Assembly: GCA_000747625.2 (NCBI GenBank)
Contig: JQDQ01000180.1
Coordinates: forward strand, 1-47,960
Reading direction: 5' to 3'
From: Smithella sp. SCADC
GTDB taxonomy: Bacteria > Desulfobacterota > Syntrophia > Syntrophales > Smithellaceae
Length of the DNA: 47,960 nt
Shown: piece by piece, positions 1 through 8,269 of the stretch
How the letters are laid out: the number at the start of each line of letters is the position of its first letter
How positions within the stretch are numbered: the first letter of the stretch is position 1
Program-made: the position numbers and the translations under genes
Notes under the pieces: generated by a model
Databases searched by the model: none
What the model saw: the letters and a program-made list of their open reading frames with translations, nothing else
What the model was told of the DNA's origin: nothing

Positions 1-475
1 CGGGGTGCGCCAGCGGCAGTAACCCCGCAGGCAGTATAAACCAGCGGCTTAGTGTCGCAGCCAGAATAATGCCTAAACCGGCAGAAGGCGTAAGCGAGCT
101 CAACGCCGCTGCTTTGGAGAACAATACGAGCAACAGTCCAATTCCGCCAAAGGCACCCAGATGCGGGTCTTTCATGATTTCCAGTCTTTTTTCCGGTGTT
201 GCCGAAACTAATAAGGCGTCACAGCAGTCGGCCAGGCCATCGAGATGAAGCCCACCGGTTAAAACGGCCCATGCCACCAAAGTCAGAACGCCGGCAATCA
301 GCGGCGGGAAATACAGAATGAACACTCGCCAGGACAACCAGATCAAGCCACCTACAACAATACCCACCAGCGGATACCATATACCGGCCCGGCCACTATC
401 ACCGGGTCGCCAATCTTCCGGCATTCCGAAAGGCAGCGTTGTCAGTAAACCAAAAGCAGTACGCAGGTTACGCAT
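1..475 (-). CDS. cobS: Adenosylcobinamide-GDP ribazoletransferase (cobalamin synthase), partial at window edge
   Basis: This membrane enzyme joins alpha-ribazole to adenosylcobinamide-GDP in the last steps of cobalamin synthesis. About 158 N-terminal residues are visible and the rest lies beyond position 1. The protein opens with MRNLRTAFGLLTTLPFG, then has hydrophobic segments and the family motif GGLHLDGLADCCDAL at about residues 73-87, followed by RLEIMKDPHLGAFG. These acidic motifs probably bind the metal and substrate. The start is the ATG at 473-475, with a strong AGGGGG ribosome site just upstream. It begins 7 nt after the cobT stop, so the two are surely co-transcribed and act in the same nucleotide-loop pathway. 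Identification is firm; only the C-terminus is unseen. Confidence 0.93.
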   Translation of the reverse strand, partial: MRNLRTAFGLLTTLPFGMPEDWRPGDSGRAGIWYPLVGIVVGGLIWLSWRVFILYFPPLIAGVLTLVAWAVLTGGLHLDGLADCCDALLVSATPEKRLEIMKDPHLGAFGGIGLLLVLFSKAAALSSLTPSAGLGIILAATLSRWFILPAGLLPLAHP

Positions 476-482
476 ATTCCCC

Positions 483-1526
483 CTATTCTTTATCGCTCAC
501 ACCCGCTTCAGCGAATGTCGCCATTTCCCTCAGGATGCGGGACGCGGCTTCGATCAGGTGAAAAGCAAGCACAGCACCCGTTCCTTCTCCCAGGCGCAGG
601 TTAAGATCAATCAAGGGAACCAGACCGAGGTGTTTATGCATGACATGGTGACCGATTTCCACAGACTTATGCGAACCAAACAGATATTTACGTACATCCG
701 GCACCAGACCGGCCGCGATCATGGCAGCAGCAGTAGAAATGAATCCATCCACCACGACAGGAATGCGACGCGACGCGGCGGCAATCATCACACCGGCCAG
801 TCCCGCAATTTCCAAACCACCGACTTTGCAGAGCACATCCAATGCGTCTTTCGGATCAGGTTTGTTCAAAGCAATGGCCTGCTCTATCACTTTGATCTTG
901 TGCGCCAGGCCGTCATCATCCACTCCAGTGCCGCGTCCGGTTACTTTGGCCACCGGCAACCCGGTCATCACAGCCGCAATTGCCGATGATGGCGTAGTGT
1001 TGCCTATGCCCATATCGCCAGTAGCAATTAAGTCGATACCTTTTTCGGCTACTTGTGCCAGTACATCCATGCCACAGGCCACCGCTTTTTCGGCCTCATC
1101 ACGGGTCATGGCCGGCCCCTTGGCCATATTGCGCGTTCCATGAGCTACTTTACGATGTAACAAACCGGACAAAGATGGATCAAAATCGGAGGCAACGCCG
1201 ATATCTACAATGGTCACGCCGGCCCCGGCCTGACGCGCCAGTACATTGATAGCGGCGCCGCCATGCAGAAAATTCAGCACCATCTGCTGTGTGACTGCAG
1301 GAGGAAAGGCGCTGACGCCTTCCAGGGCAACGCCATGGTCCGCAGCCATAACAATCACCGCTTTGCGGGAAACGGTGGGACTTGGATCGGCTTTCATTCC
1401 GGCCAATTGGATGGAAATATCCTCCAGCCGGCCTAAGCTCCTGGCCGGTTTGGTTAAGTTGTTTTGTCTTGCTTCCGCCTTTTGGGCAGCATCTGTGTCG
1501 ATCATCGGGATAGTTGGATAATTCAT
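483..1526 (-). CDS. cobT: Nicotinate-nucleotide--dimethylbenzimidazole phosphoribosyltransferase
   Basis: CobT activates the lower-ligand base by transferring phosphoribose from nicotinate mononucleotide to dimethylbenzimidazole, giving alpha-ribazole phosphate for CobS. The 347-residue length is usual for the family. Visible motifs are a KPARSLGRLE segment at 26-35 (normally KPxGSLGxLE, so one Gly is Arg here), GDMGIGNTT at 170-178, and GEGTGA at 313-318. E314 in that last motif matches the catalytic Glu of the Salmonella enzyme. AAGGAAAA lies just upstream of the ATG. The gene sits between btuF (74 nt upstream) and cobS (7 nt downstream), all on the minus strand, which fits a cobalamin uptake and assembly operon. 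Confidence 0.96.
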   Translation of the reverse strand: MNYPTIPMIDTDAAQKAEARQNNLTKPARSLGRLEDISIQLAGMKADPSPTVSRKAVIVMAADHGVALEGVSAFPPAVTQQMVLNFLHGGAAINVLARQAGAGVTIVDIGVASDFDPSLSGLLHRKVAHGTRNMAKGPAMTRDEAEKAVACGMDVLAQVAEKGIDLIATGDMGIGNTTPSSAIAAVMTGLPVAKVTGRGTGVDDDGLAHKIKVIEQAIALNKPDPKDALDVLCKVGGLEIAGLAGVMIAAASRRIPVVVDGFISTAAAMIAAGLVPDVRKYLFGSHKSVEIGHHVMHKHLGLVPLIDLNLRLGEGTGAVLAFHLIEAASRILREMATFAEAGVSDKE

Positions 1527-1600
1527 GGTTTTCCTTTATATTATAACTTTCGTGTCCTTCTAAACACTGCTGTAACAAACGGCACAGCATGCATTCATTA

Positions 1601-2512
1601 TCAGTGATATTTTATATCCGGATGAAAAATGTGCGCCATTATTTCGATGGCATCAAAAATGCGCGGTGAGGCCCTGTTAATTAAGTCCGCATCCATCGGA
1701 TAAATTTTATTGTTTCTTACCGCAGATATTTCTCCTAAATTTTGCCAGAATCTTTTTACTGCCGCAAAATTTTTATCATTGACCATCGGCGCAAAAATAA
1801 TTATTTCCGGCGATGTTCCCATGATGCCTTCCGCGCTGTAGATGGGATAGCGGGCGGTATCATGACCGGCAACATTAACGCCACCGGCCAGTTCAATTAC
1901 TTCATTGATTAACGTGCCTCTACCCACTGTAAATACCGGTTCCAGACCAAGCTGAAAAAAAACGCGCGGTTTCTTTTTGTGGCGTATTTGCGCCGAGACA
2001 TTGTTTAATCTCTTTTTATTTTTTTCAACCAGTTTCCCGGCATCTTTTTCCCGATTTGTTATTTCACCGATATGTAAAATGCTTCTCAGAAAACCATTGA
2101 TGTTCAAAGGGTTGATTACATAGACAGGCAAACCGAGTCTTGCCAGTTGCTGCACGGTATCTTTCCTGTTGCCGTCAGCCGTGGCAATGATTAAATCGGG
2201 TTTTAGGGCAACAATCTTTTCTATGGAAGGATTACTAAATCCGCCTATTCGCGGTTTTTGAAGCGCGGAGGAAGGCCAATTGCAGAAACTGGTTACACCC
2301 GCTATTTTATCGTCAAGTCCAAGAGCGTAAAGGGTTTCAGTTATGCCGGGGGCAAGAGAAACAATTCTCTGCGGCGCGGGAGTTATATTTATACTACGGC
2401 CTGTTTCATCCATCACTGTGCGGGCGCAGGATATGTCCGCGCAAAAAACCGCTAAAAAAACAGTTAAAAAAAATATCAAGGTTATATTAATTTTTGTTAA
2501 TTGTTTGCGCAT
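1601..2512 (-). CDS. btuF: Cobalamin ABC transporter periplasmic binding protein, BtuF-like
   Basis: This is a 303-residue substrate-binding protein of the helical-backbone class (Peripla_BP_2 type), predicted to carry cobalamin across the periplasm to BtuCD. It has a Sec signal peptide with a hydrophobic core at about 8-25 and a likely cleavage site near residue 30. After that comes the family opening RIVSLAPGITETLYALGL and a later VIELAGGVNVAG segment. It lacks a clear lipobox, so it is probably soluble rather than a lipoprotein. The ligand is inferred from neighbours: a riboswitch-controlled receptor upstream and cobT/cobS downstream. A terminator-like hairpin separates it from the receptor gene, so it may rely on readthrough or its own promoter. 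Confidence 0.88.
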   Translation of the reverse strand: MRKQLTKINITLIFFLTVFLAVFCADISCARTVMDETGRSINITPAPQRIVSLAPGITETLYALGLDDKIAGVTSFCNWPSSALQKPRIGGFSNPSIEKIVALKPDLIIATADGNRKDTVQQLARLGLPVYVINPLNINGFLRSILHIGEITNREKDAGKLVEKNKKRLNNVSAQIRHKKKPRVFFQLGLEPVFTVGRGTLINEVIELAGGVNVAGHDTARYPIYSAEGIMGTSPEIIIFAPMVNDKNFAAVKRFWQNLGEISAVRNNKIYPMDADLINRASPRIFDAIEIMAHIFHPDIKYH

Positions 2513-2559
2513 AATTTATTTTGATTTTGTTGATCTTTAACAATACCTGAATAGTGAAA

Positions 2560-2609
2560 ATAAAAAATGTCGGATTGCGTCAGGATGAAATCCTTTCCTG
2601 ACGTAATCC
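2560..2609 (-). terminator. Rho-independent terminator after the BtuB-like gene
   Basis: Arms at 2572-2585 and 2596-2609 form a 14-bp stem with one mismatch. On the minus strand it is followed by a T-rich run (the complement of 2561-2568). It lies 45 nt beyond the receptor stop codon and before btuF. Confidence 0.75.
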
Positions 2610-2654
2610 AGACAATTGTCATTTCAGACATGCAAGTTTAAAACCAGGAAACGG

Positions 2655-4745
2655 TTAAAATTCATAGGCCACACTCGCAAAAATCGACCGCCCTGCTCCC
2701 GGGTATGGGCACATTGAGGTGTCCCATGTAGTTTGATCGGTAAAACTTGACAAATGGGTATCATACTTTTTATCAAAAATGTTTTTACCGGACAATGACA
2801 GAATCCAGTGTTTGTAAAGACGCTGTTCTATTTTCAAATCTGCCGTCCAGTAAGAACCGATAGTATATGTTACTGTTTTAGTATCAGGGTAAGTGGTTGA
2901 CTCTGTATTGTAAACAAGCTGATCGCTTACGTATCGCACCGTTGCCGTTGCAGTCAGCCCGCGTTTGTTCTTATACGTAAGATCGCCCTTGAATAGATTT
3001 TCCGGTGTCATGGTCGCGTGCCGTTTAACCATGGTGTATTGAAAATCAGGTGGAATATCCGGCGGCCATCCATAATCCTGCTTCGTGTATGCACGGTTTT
3101 CTTCTTCCGCATTCGTGTAAGTATAACTCAAAGCCAACGAAAGGTCGTAAAATGGTCCTATCTTTACTCCTGCCTCGATGCCGTCTGCCTTGTAACCTGA
3201 CAGATTAATCGGACTCCAGACACCTTGGGAATCCGGTTCCCATTGAATTTTATCATCTACATTCCAGCGAAAATACGATATCGTCATGAATAATTTGTCA
3301 TTAAGTAACGACTGTTCGAGACTAACATCGGTATGCCACCCGCCCTCCGGTTTCAGATCGGCATTTCCTTTGGTGTATGGATCAGCTGGCCAGTAAAGAT
3401 CGTTGAGACTGGGAGCCAGAAAATGTTTTCCATGACTGATCTTTAATGCAGTTGATTCAAATGGATTTATGACTAAGCCGAAAAGGGGCAGATTTTCCGA
3501 ACCAAACGCGGAATGGTTTTCATGCCTGAAGCCTGCCAACACCTTCCCATACCGTAATGGTCTGTATTCAATTTCTGTAAAGACACCTTTTGTAAACACA
3601 TGCGCTTCTGTTTTAGCCTCAGAACCGGTATTATTACCGGATGAATCCAAACCATAACTCTGATTTCCCCAGTTAAAGTCTTTATATTCGCCACCAAAAA
3701 GTATTTTGGCCCCTTCAAATGGATAAATGTCCACATGACCATCTGCCCCAAGTATTTTGTTTGTTACCCAGTTTTCTGCACCAGTTCCATTAAAAGCGTA
3801 ACGCGCATAGTTGTAATTTTCCATATTCGTATAATAACCTTTGAGGTCATAACCGAACCATCTCGCAGGCACACCCTTGACATTAAGTGCGATGTGGCCA
3901 TCTTTATCTGCACTGTGATCCAAAAGAGTTGCCGAATCGCTATTGTAAAACTTTTCACCACCTACATAATAATCCTGTGTTCCTTCAGGTGGTTGTACAC
4001 CCGGCATGCCATACTCCCTATCTATGTAATCGCCGTAGAGACTGATATTCATTGCGTCTCTTTTATCTAATACCAGTTTCAGAGATATATCATTTTGCCG
4101 AAACCAGCTGTTATCTCTAAATCCGTCAGTCTCAGTTCTGCCGGCAGTCAGGTAATATCCAAAATCTCCGGCAACAAACATCCCGTTTTCCGCCGCTACA
4201 CGATACGTGTTTTGCGAACCGTAACCGGCACCAATTTTCAGGTCCAGCTTATCCCGTTTTGGGCTTTTCGTAATGATATTAACAGTTCCAGCCATCGCTC
4301 CTGATCCATAGAGAAGCGAACTGGAGCCTTTGACTACCTCTATCCGTTCAATGTTATCGATGGAAATCTTTCCTACATCCGCAACGCCTACTGATGGGGA
4401 TCCAACATTGACTCCATTGACAAATACCTGGGTTGCATTGCCGCACATTCCACGGATATGGATCTCCTGTGAGGCGCCGGCGTAATTGCCATAGCTCTGC
4501 CAGTCTACACCCGGCTCATTTGCCAGTAATTCTCCAATACTCTTAGCGCCGGACGTTTGAATGTCCTTTTTATCTATTATAATAACAGCATGGGGAATAT
4601 CTTTTCGCTTTTCCGGGATTTTCGTCGCGGTAACAACAATTTCTTCCATCGTGACAATGGCGTCACCGGGTTTTTTCTCTTCGGCTTGTATAGGTGAAAA
4701 AACAACTAATGAAAATAACAGAACAAAAAATAAGATTTTCTTCAT
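2655..4745 (-). CDS. btuB: TonB-dependent outer-membrane receptor, BtuB-like (cobalamin)
   Basis: This is an outer-membrane beta-barrel transporter of 696 residues, energised by TonB. It has a signal peptide (MKKILFFVLLFSLVVFSPIQA), a TonB-box-like EEIVVTATK, and a plug domain containing IHIRGMCGNATQVFVNGV and ERIEVVKGSSSLLYGSGAMAG. A long barrel follows, ending in VAYEF with the terminal aromatic residue needed for outer-membrane assembly. The start is the ATG at 4743-4745, because AAAGGAG lies about 8 nt upstream and a signal peptide follows at once. A start 81 nt further upstream would lie inside the riboswitch region and lacks these signs. The cobalamin riboswitch directly upstream makes B12 or another corrinoid the likely ligand. 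Confidence 0.92.
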   Translation of the reverse strand: MKKILFFVLLFSLVVFSPIQAEEKKPGDAIVTMEEIVVTATKIPEKRKDIPHAVIIIDKKDIQTSGAKSIGELLANEPGVDWQSYGNYAGASQEIHIRGMCGNATQVFVNGVNVGSPSVGVADVGKISIDNIERIEVVKGSSSLLYGSGAMAGTVNIITKSPKRDKLDLKIGAGYGSQNTYRVAAENGMFVAGDFGYYLTAGRTETDGFRDNSWFRQNDISLKLVLDKRDAMNISLYGDYIDREYGMPGVQPPEGTQDYYVGGEKFYNSDSATLLDHSADKDGHIALNVKGVPARWFGYDLKGYYTNMENYNYARYAFNGTGAENWVTNKILGADGHVDIYPFEGAKILFGGEYKDFNWGNQSYGLDSSGNNTGSEAKTEAHVFTKGVFTEIEYRPLRYGKVLAGFRHENHSAFGSENLPLFGLVINPFESTALKISHGKHFLAPSLNDLYWPADPYTKGNADLKPEGGWHTDVSLEQSLLNDKLFMTISYFRWNVDDKIQWEPDSQGVWSPINLSGYKADGIEAGVKIGPFYDLSLALSYTYTNAEEENRAYTKQDYGWPPDIPPDFQYTMVKRHATMTPENLFKGDLTYKNKRGLTATATVRYVSDQLVYNTESTTYPDTKTVTYTIGSYWTADLKIEQRLYKHWILSLSGKNIFDKKYDTHLSSFTDQTTWDTSMCPYPGAGRSIFASVAYEF

Positions 4746-4799
4746 GGAGCTTCTCCTTTCCCCCTCGGGATTAAGTAAGTTGGACTCACCATAAAGTTT

Positions 4800-4964
4800 T
4801 CTGACTTGCGGCGACCTAATTTCCACGCCTTCCCGATGCAGGGCATCAGTGACAAAATGTGGATTTCGTTCCGCTTACAGCTGCGGGGCAGCGCCGGATT
4901 TTAACCGGCTTCCTTTATTTGGCAGTCTCTTGCCAATTCTCTTTCTTCAGGCAACCGTGTCAGG
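4800..4964 (-). promoter_or_regulatory. Cobalamin (AdoCbl) riboswitch
   Basis: Read on the minus strand, this leader has the conserved core of the cobalamin aptamer: AAATAAAGGAAGCCGGT, then AATCCGG, GCTGCCCCGC and CTGTAAGCGG. Next come a CACTG segment, CATCGGGAAGGC and CGCAAGTCAG. The closing helix can form between CTGAC (plus positions 4959-4963) and GTCAG (4801-4805). About 55 nt separate the aptamer from the receptor start codon, including a purine-rich ribosome site that could be masked. No clear intrinsic terminator was seen in that gap, so control of translation is more likely, but this is inference. The leader follows the btuD stop at 4993, so it lies within the transport cluster rather than at its head. 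Confidence 0.93.
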
Positions 4965-4992
4965 TTTGTTGCCATTGGAAATAGAATTGCTG

Positions 4993-5772
4993 CTATGTTG
5001 TCAATAACGTGACGCGAGGTGATCCGTCATAAGGATTAGAATCTATCCCTGCGTCAACATCATAAACCTCTTTTATGTTCGCCGCGGTAATAACTTCCGC
5101 GGGTTTTCCTATAGCATAAATTTTGCCGGAGTAAAGCAAAATTATTCTATCGGCATTTTGCGCCGCCAGATTGATATCGTGCGTAACAAAAATTACCGTG
5201 AGTTTTTGCTCTGTGTTTAATTGCCTCAGCAAAGCTAAAAACTGAGATTGATGTTTCAGATCCAGAAAAACGGTGCTTTCATCCAGTAGCAACACCTTCG
5301 GTTCTTGAGCCAGGGCGCGTGCAATCAAAACCCTCTGGCGTTCCCCGGCGCTCAGTTCACTAAAACGCCGGTCGGCAAAGGCCAGTGTATCTGTTTTTTC
5401 CATAGCTTCATGGACTATTTTATAATCTTTCTTATCCTCAAAACTATAGCGGCCCAAATGAGGAAATCGTCCCATCAGCACAATTTCTTCCGCGTAAAAC
5501 GGAAAGATCATTGCCGTTTCCTGCGGCACGATGGCTACTTTTTGTGCGATTTCTTTTCGCTGCCATCTGCCGGTTTCTTTGCCGTCAATAAGCATTTGCC
5601 CGGCATCGGGAAAAAGCGTACCATTAATGATTTTCAAAAGAGTGGTTTTGCCGGAACCGTTCGGCCCGATAACCGCAACGACTTGTCCTTCATCAATAGC
5701 AAAGGAAATGTTTCCCATCACAGGTTTCGCGGCGTAACTGAAATTTACATTTCTGGCTTCGATTACGGGCAT
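4993..5772 (-). CDS. btuD: Cobalamin ABC transporter ATP-binding protein, BtuD-like
   Basis: This is the 259-residue ATPase subunit of a FecCD/BtuCD-type importer. Walker A GPNGSGKT is at 36-43, the Q-loop Gln near 84, signature LSAGE at 140-144, Walker B LLLDE at 161-165 and the switch His at 198. The C-terminal tail (YDVDAG... and SPRVTLL) is typical of siderophore and B12 ATPases. The start ATG (5770-5772) lies 2 nt after the permease stop, indicating translational coupling. Family membership alone cannot separate B12 from iron-siderophore import. The adjacent riboswitch and cob genes favour B12. Confidence 0.9.
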   Translation of the reverse strand: MPVIEARNVNFSYAAKPVMGNISFAIDEGQVVAVIGPNGSGKTTLLKIINGTLFPDAGQMLIDGKETGRWQRKEIAQKVAIVPQETAMIFPFYAEEIVLMGRFPHLGRYSFEDKKDYKIVHEAMEKTDTLAFADRRFSELSAGERQRVLIARALAQEPKVLLLDESTVFLDLKHQSQFLALLRQLNTEQKLTVIFVTHDINLAAQNADRIILLYSGKIYAIGKPAEVITAANIKEVYDVDAGIDSNPYDGSPRVTLLTT

Positions 5773-5774
5773 GC

Positions 5775-6797
5775 TTAGTATTTATTCCTTTTCAAAAGAA
5801 AAATAAAATAAGGCGCGCCGCAAAGCGCCGTTATAACTCCAACCGGCAATTCGGACGGAGCGAGGACAATTCTGGCAATAGTATCGGCAACGATTAAAAA
5901 CGACGCACCGAACAAAGCGGAAACAGGCAAAAGCAGACGGTGGTCGGAGCCAAAAATAAGGCGCATAAAATGCGGAACCATAATCCCTACAAAACCTATT
6001 ATACCAGCCAGAGAAACCGCCACGGAAATAATAAGCGAAGTTATAATCAGAAGTCTTTGCTTTGTTTTCTCTACATGGACACCTAATTGCTGCGCTGTGT
6101 CTTCACCTTGTACAATCAAGTTCAGTTTCCGCGCCTGCGCGTAAAGTAAAACAAAACCGGCAAGCAGGCAAACAGCCGCCACGCAAATTTCTTTTGCTGA
6201 CGCCCCCGATAAGTCGCCCATCAGCCAGAAAGTAATGCTGTGCAACTCCATACTGTTGACTATCGACAAGAAAAAGAGAATAGCCGCGGAGAAAAAAGCA
6301 TTCACGACAACGCCGGAAAGTAAAAGCGAATTATCCGACAGAGGCCCCCTGGCGCTTCCGGCCACAGCAAACACCAGGAAAACAGTGGCCAGCGCTCCCA
6401 GAAAAGCCAGCAGTGGAATTCCTAAATAAAAAGAACCCGCCCCTATAACAATGCCGATAATGGCTCCGAGAGCCGAGCCGCCCGATATTCCCAGAATATA
6501 TGGATCAGCAAGAGGATTGCGTAAAATCGCCTGAAAAATAACTCCACCCAGGGAAAGAGAAGCGCCGACAATTCCGGCAAAAATAATTCGCGGCAGACGC
6601 ACGGAGAATACGATTAATTCTTCCTGAGAAGAAAGAGAACTTTCTCCGGTAAAAGAACCAACGAGCGATTTGAGCACTTCGATAAAAGCAATATGAACAC
6701 TGCCTAACGACAGAGAAACAACACAAACAACAAGGAAAATCAGCAGCATCACAGCGCTTATTTGCAGTACTCTGGATAAAGTTACACGGCGGTAAAT
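5775..6797 (-). CDS. btuC: Cobalamin ABC transporter permease, BtuC/FecCD family; probable ATT start
   Basis: This is an inner-membrane permease of the FecCD family, rich in hydrophobic helices, with the typical motifs LPRIIFAGIVGASLSLGG, RNPLADPYILGISGG and GFVGIMVPHFMR. The latest good starts are GTG 6752 or ATG 6749, but neither has a ribosome site at proper spacing and both cut into the usual basic N-terminus. In the same frame 15 codons further upstream, an ATT codon (6795-6797) lies 8 nt after a strong AAGGAGGG. From there the protein reads IYRRVTLSRVLQ before the first helix, as family members do, giving 340 residues. I therefore place the start at ATT with moderate confidence; the gene identity itself is secure. 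Confidence 0.85.
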   Translation of the reverse strand: MYRRVTLSRVLQISAVMLLIFLVVCVVSLSLGSVHIAFIEVLKSLVGSFTGESSLSSQEELIVFSVRLPRIIFAGIVGASLSLGGVIFQAILRNPLADPYILGISGGSALGAIIGIVIGAGSFYLGIPLLAFLGALATVFLVFAVAGSARGPLSDNSLLLSGVVVNAFFSAAILFFLSIVNSMELHSITFWLMGDLSGASAKEICVAAVCLLAGFVLLYAQARKLNLIVQGEDTAQQLGVHVEKTKQRLLIITSLIISVAVSLAGIIGFVGIMVPHFMRLIFGSDHRLLLPVSALFGASFLIVADTIARIVLAPSELPVGVITALCGAPYFIFLLKRNKY

Positions 6798-7135
6798 GTG
6801 CGATACCCTCCTTAGATATTAATATGGGCTTATATATTTTCTTTAATTTGTTTTCCACCACTAAATATTTCATGGATTACACAGCGCCAGTTGGCAAGGA
6901 ACTAGTGCATACTTGCAAAAGTTACCGATATGTCATTTCGACCGAAGGGAGAAATCTTATTCAATGATTATAAAGATTTCTCAGTCACTTCGTTCCTTCG
7001 AAATGACACGGTTAATATTGAAATCAAGCACTAGTTGCGCACCTCATATCCGGCAGCCAAGATTCTCTTGACTTGCAAGAGAGCGTCTCCTATATTTCGT
7101 CCTTCAAAAATAAGTTCTTATAAAGGTAGGAAATC
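6798..7135. other. Intergenic region with divergent promoters and a palindromic element
   Basis: This 338-bp gap lies between the B12 block (minus strand) and the Fe-S gene (plus strand). It holds the 137-bp inverted-repeat element described separately, a ribosome site for btuC and AT-rich sequence suited to promoters. I see no gene or riboswitch in it. Confidence 0.6.
6900..7036. repeat. Palindromic MITE-like element of 137 bp
   Basis: Perfect 9-bp ends, AACTAGTGC at 6900-6908 and its complement at 7028-7036, enclose a large imperfect palindrome. The inner arms are TGTCATTTCGAcCGAAGGGAGAAATCTT and its rough complement ending in TTCGAAATGACA, with a short AT-rich centre. It contains no coding capacity. 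The TCATTTCGA...GAGAAATCT type of hairpin is a common dispersed repeat in bacterial genomes, to my recollection. A non-autonomous element is the best reading. Confidence 0.65.
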
Positions 7136-8065
7136 ATGGACACATTAACAAGCAAATACGCCCGGGCAGCGGATATTATTGTAAGGGCCGGAATTCTTCC
7201 GTTCGTAATATCAGATACCTTGCTGGAGATAGTTAAAATATATTTAACAGAAGAAGAGATCGATTTCATAATAAAGAATTTTGACAAAGAGACAACTCTC
7301 TCCATCGATCAGCTTAAAGAAAAATCGGGACTCTCTGCGACCGATATAGAAAAAATGACAGACGGGTTGGCAAAAAAAGGTTTCATATTTAATCAACCCA
7401 ATACAAAGGGTGTCATGGTCTACAGACTCTTGCCGCTAATTATCGTGGGCGCATTTGAATACACGTTCATGAAGGAGCGCATGCAAGGTGATAAAATAAA
7501 GGAATATGAAAAAATAGCTAAATTGTATCACAAGCTTTTGGAGGAACTTAAGGACACCGTACAAGGGCAATACGACGCATTCATTCCAATCTTTGAGGTT
7601 CAGCCTGCCCCTGACCGTACCGTTCCCGTATTTACAAACGAGAACGGCAAGCCTATTAAAATAATCATCAATGAAACGGTAAAAGTAGAAGAGCAGGTTC
7701 TGCCTTCCAGTACCGTTGAAGAAATCATCAGGAAAAATGATGATATCGCGGTAGGATATTGTTTCTGCCGGAATTATAACAAAGTTCTCGGCCACGACTG
7801 CGAAACAAACGCACCGAACGAAGTGTGTTTCACTTTCGGAAAATCAGCCCGCCACGTCGTCAATCAAGGCTTTGCCAGAAAAATCACAAAAGAAGAGGCT
7901 CTTAAAATATTTTCTCAAAGGCGGTTTATATTTTATGAAAGAAAAAAGTTTTTTTTCAATTCTGTTAAATTTGCCCCGCTTAATTTTTATGAGAGAAACC
8001 CGTGGAGTTGCCCTGGTAGCAATAAAACAATTGGGTTTAGTGACTATCATAAAAATTTTGTTTAA
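7136..8065 (+). pseudogene. Truncated Fe-S (ferredoxin-type) protein with an abnormal C-terminus
   Basis: The reading frame gives 309 residues, starting at ATG 7136 behind GGTAGGA. Residues 1 to about 260 look like a real soluble protein. There is a winged-helix-like N-terminal half (TEEEIDFI... and LKEKSGLSATDIEKM...LAKKGFIF), then a cysteine region GYCFCRNYNKVLGHDC and NEVCFTFG. This resembles anaerobe proteins that continue into a C-terminal ferredoxin domain with clustered cysteines. Here, after KITKEEALKI near position 7915, the frame turns into a basic, aromatic, low-complexity tail with a single further cysteine, and stops. The expected Fe-S domain is missing, so the gene was probably cut by rearrangement. 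The substrate and role are unknown. The family assignment is from memory of the motif pattern. Confidence 0.55.
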
Positions 8066-8267
8066 AACCGTGACCAAAACCGGTTTTATCAAAAGTATAA
8101 AATGCGTCTTTTCTTTTAAACTCAATGATCTTTTAGCTTTTAAGTTTATTTTAGATAAATGTCAAGCTTGCCTGAGATTAGGATATGATTTCTATTGCAC
8201 ATCAATCGGGAATGGAATAGTTGAGAAAAAACATAGTTGCTATATTGGAAGGCGAGAAGAGGCATAA
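7935..8267 (+). CDS. Hypothetical 110-residue protein upstream of the primase-helicase
   Basis: I do not recognise this protein. It starts at ATG 7935, behind AAAGGCGG at 10 nt spacing, and overlaps the abnormal 3' end of the Fe-S gene in another frame. Its stop at 8265-8267 is only 2 nt before the helicase start. It is basic, with one hydrophobic stretch (about residues 24-43) and two cysteines in CQACLRLGY. The tight spacing suggests co-translation with the next gene. It could equally be a chance frame within rearranged DNA. Confidence is low to moderate. Confidence 0.4.
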   Translation: MKEKSFFSILLNLPRLIFMRETRGVALVAIKQLGLVTIIKILFKTVTKTGFIKSIKCVFSFKLNDLLAFKFILDKCQACLRLGYDFYCTSIGNGIVEKKHSCYIGRREEA

Positions 8268-8269
8268 TT

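Noticed and set aside
318-989. Plus-strand open frame over cobS and cobT
   Set aside because: It is antisense to two firmly identified genes and has low-complexity, histidine-rich translation.
4746-4826. 27-codon N-terminal extension of the receptor gene
   Set aside because: It would begin within the riboswitch region, lacks a ribosome site and would precede a clear signal peptide.
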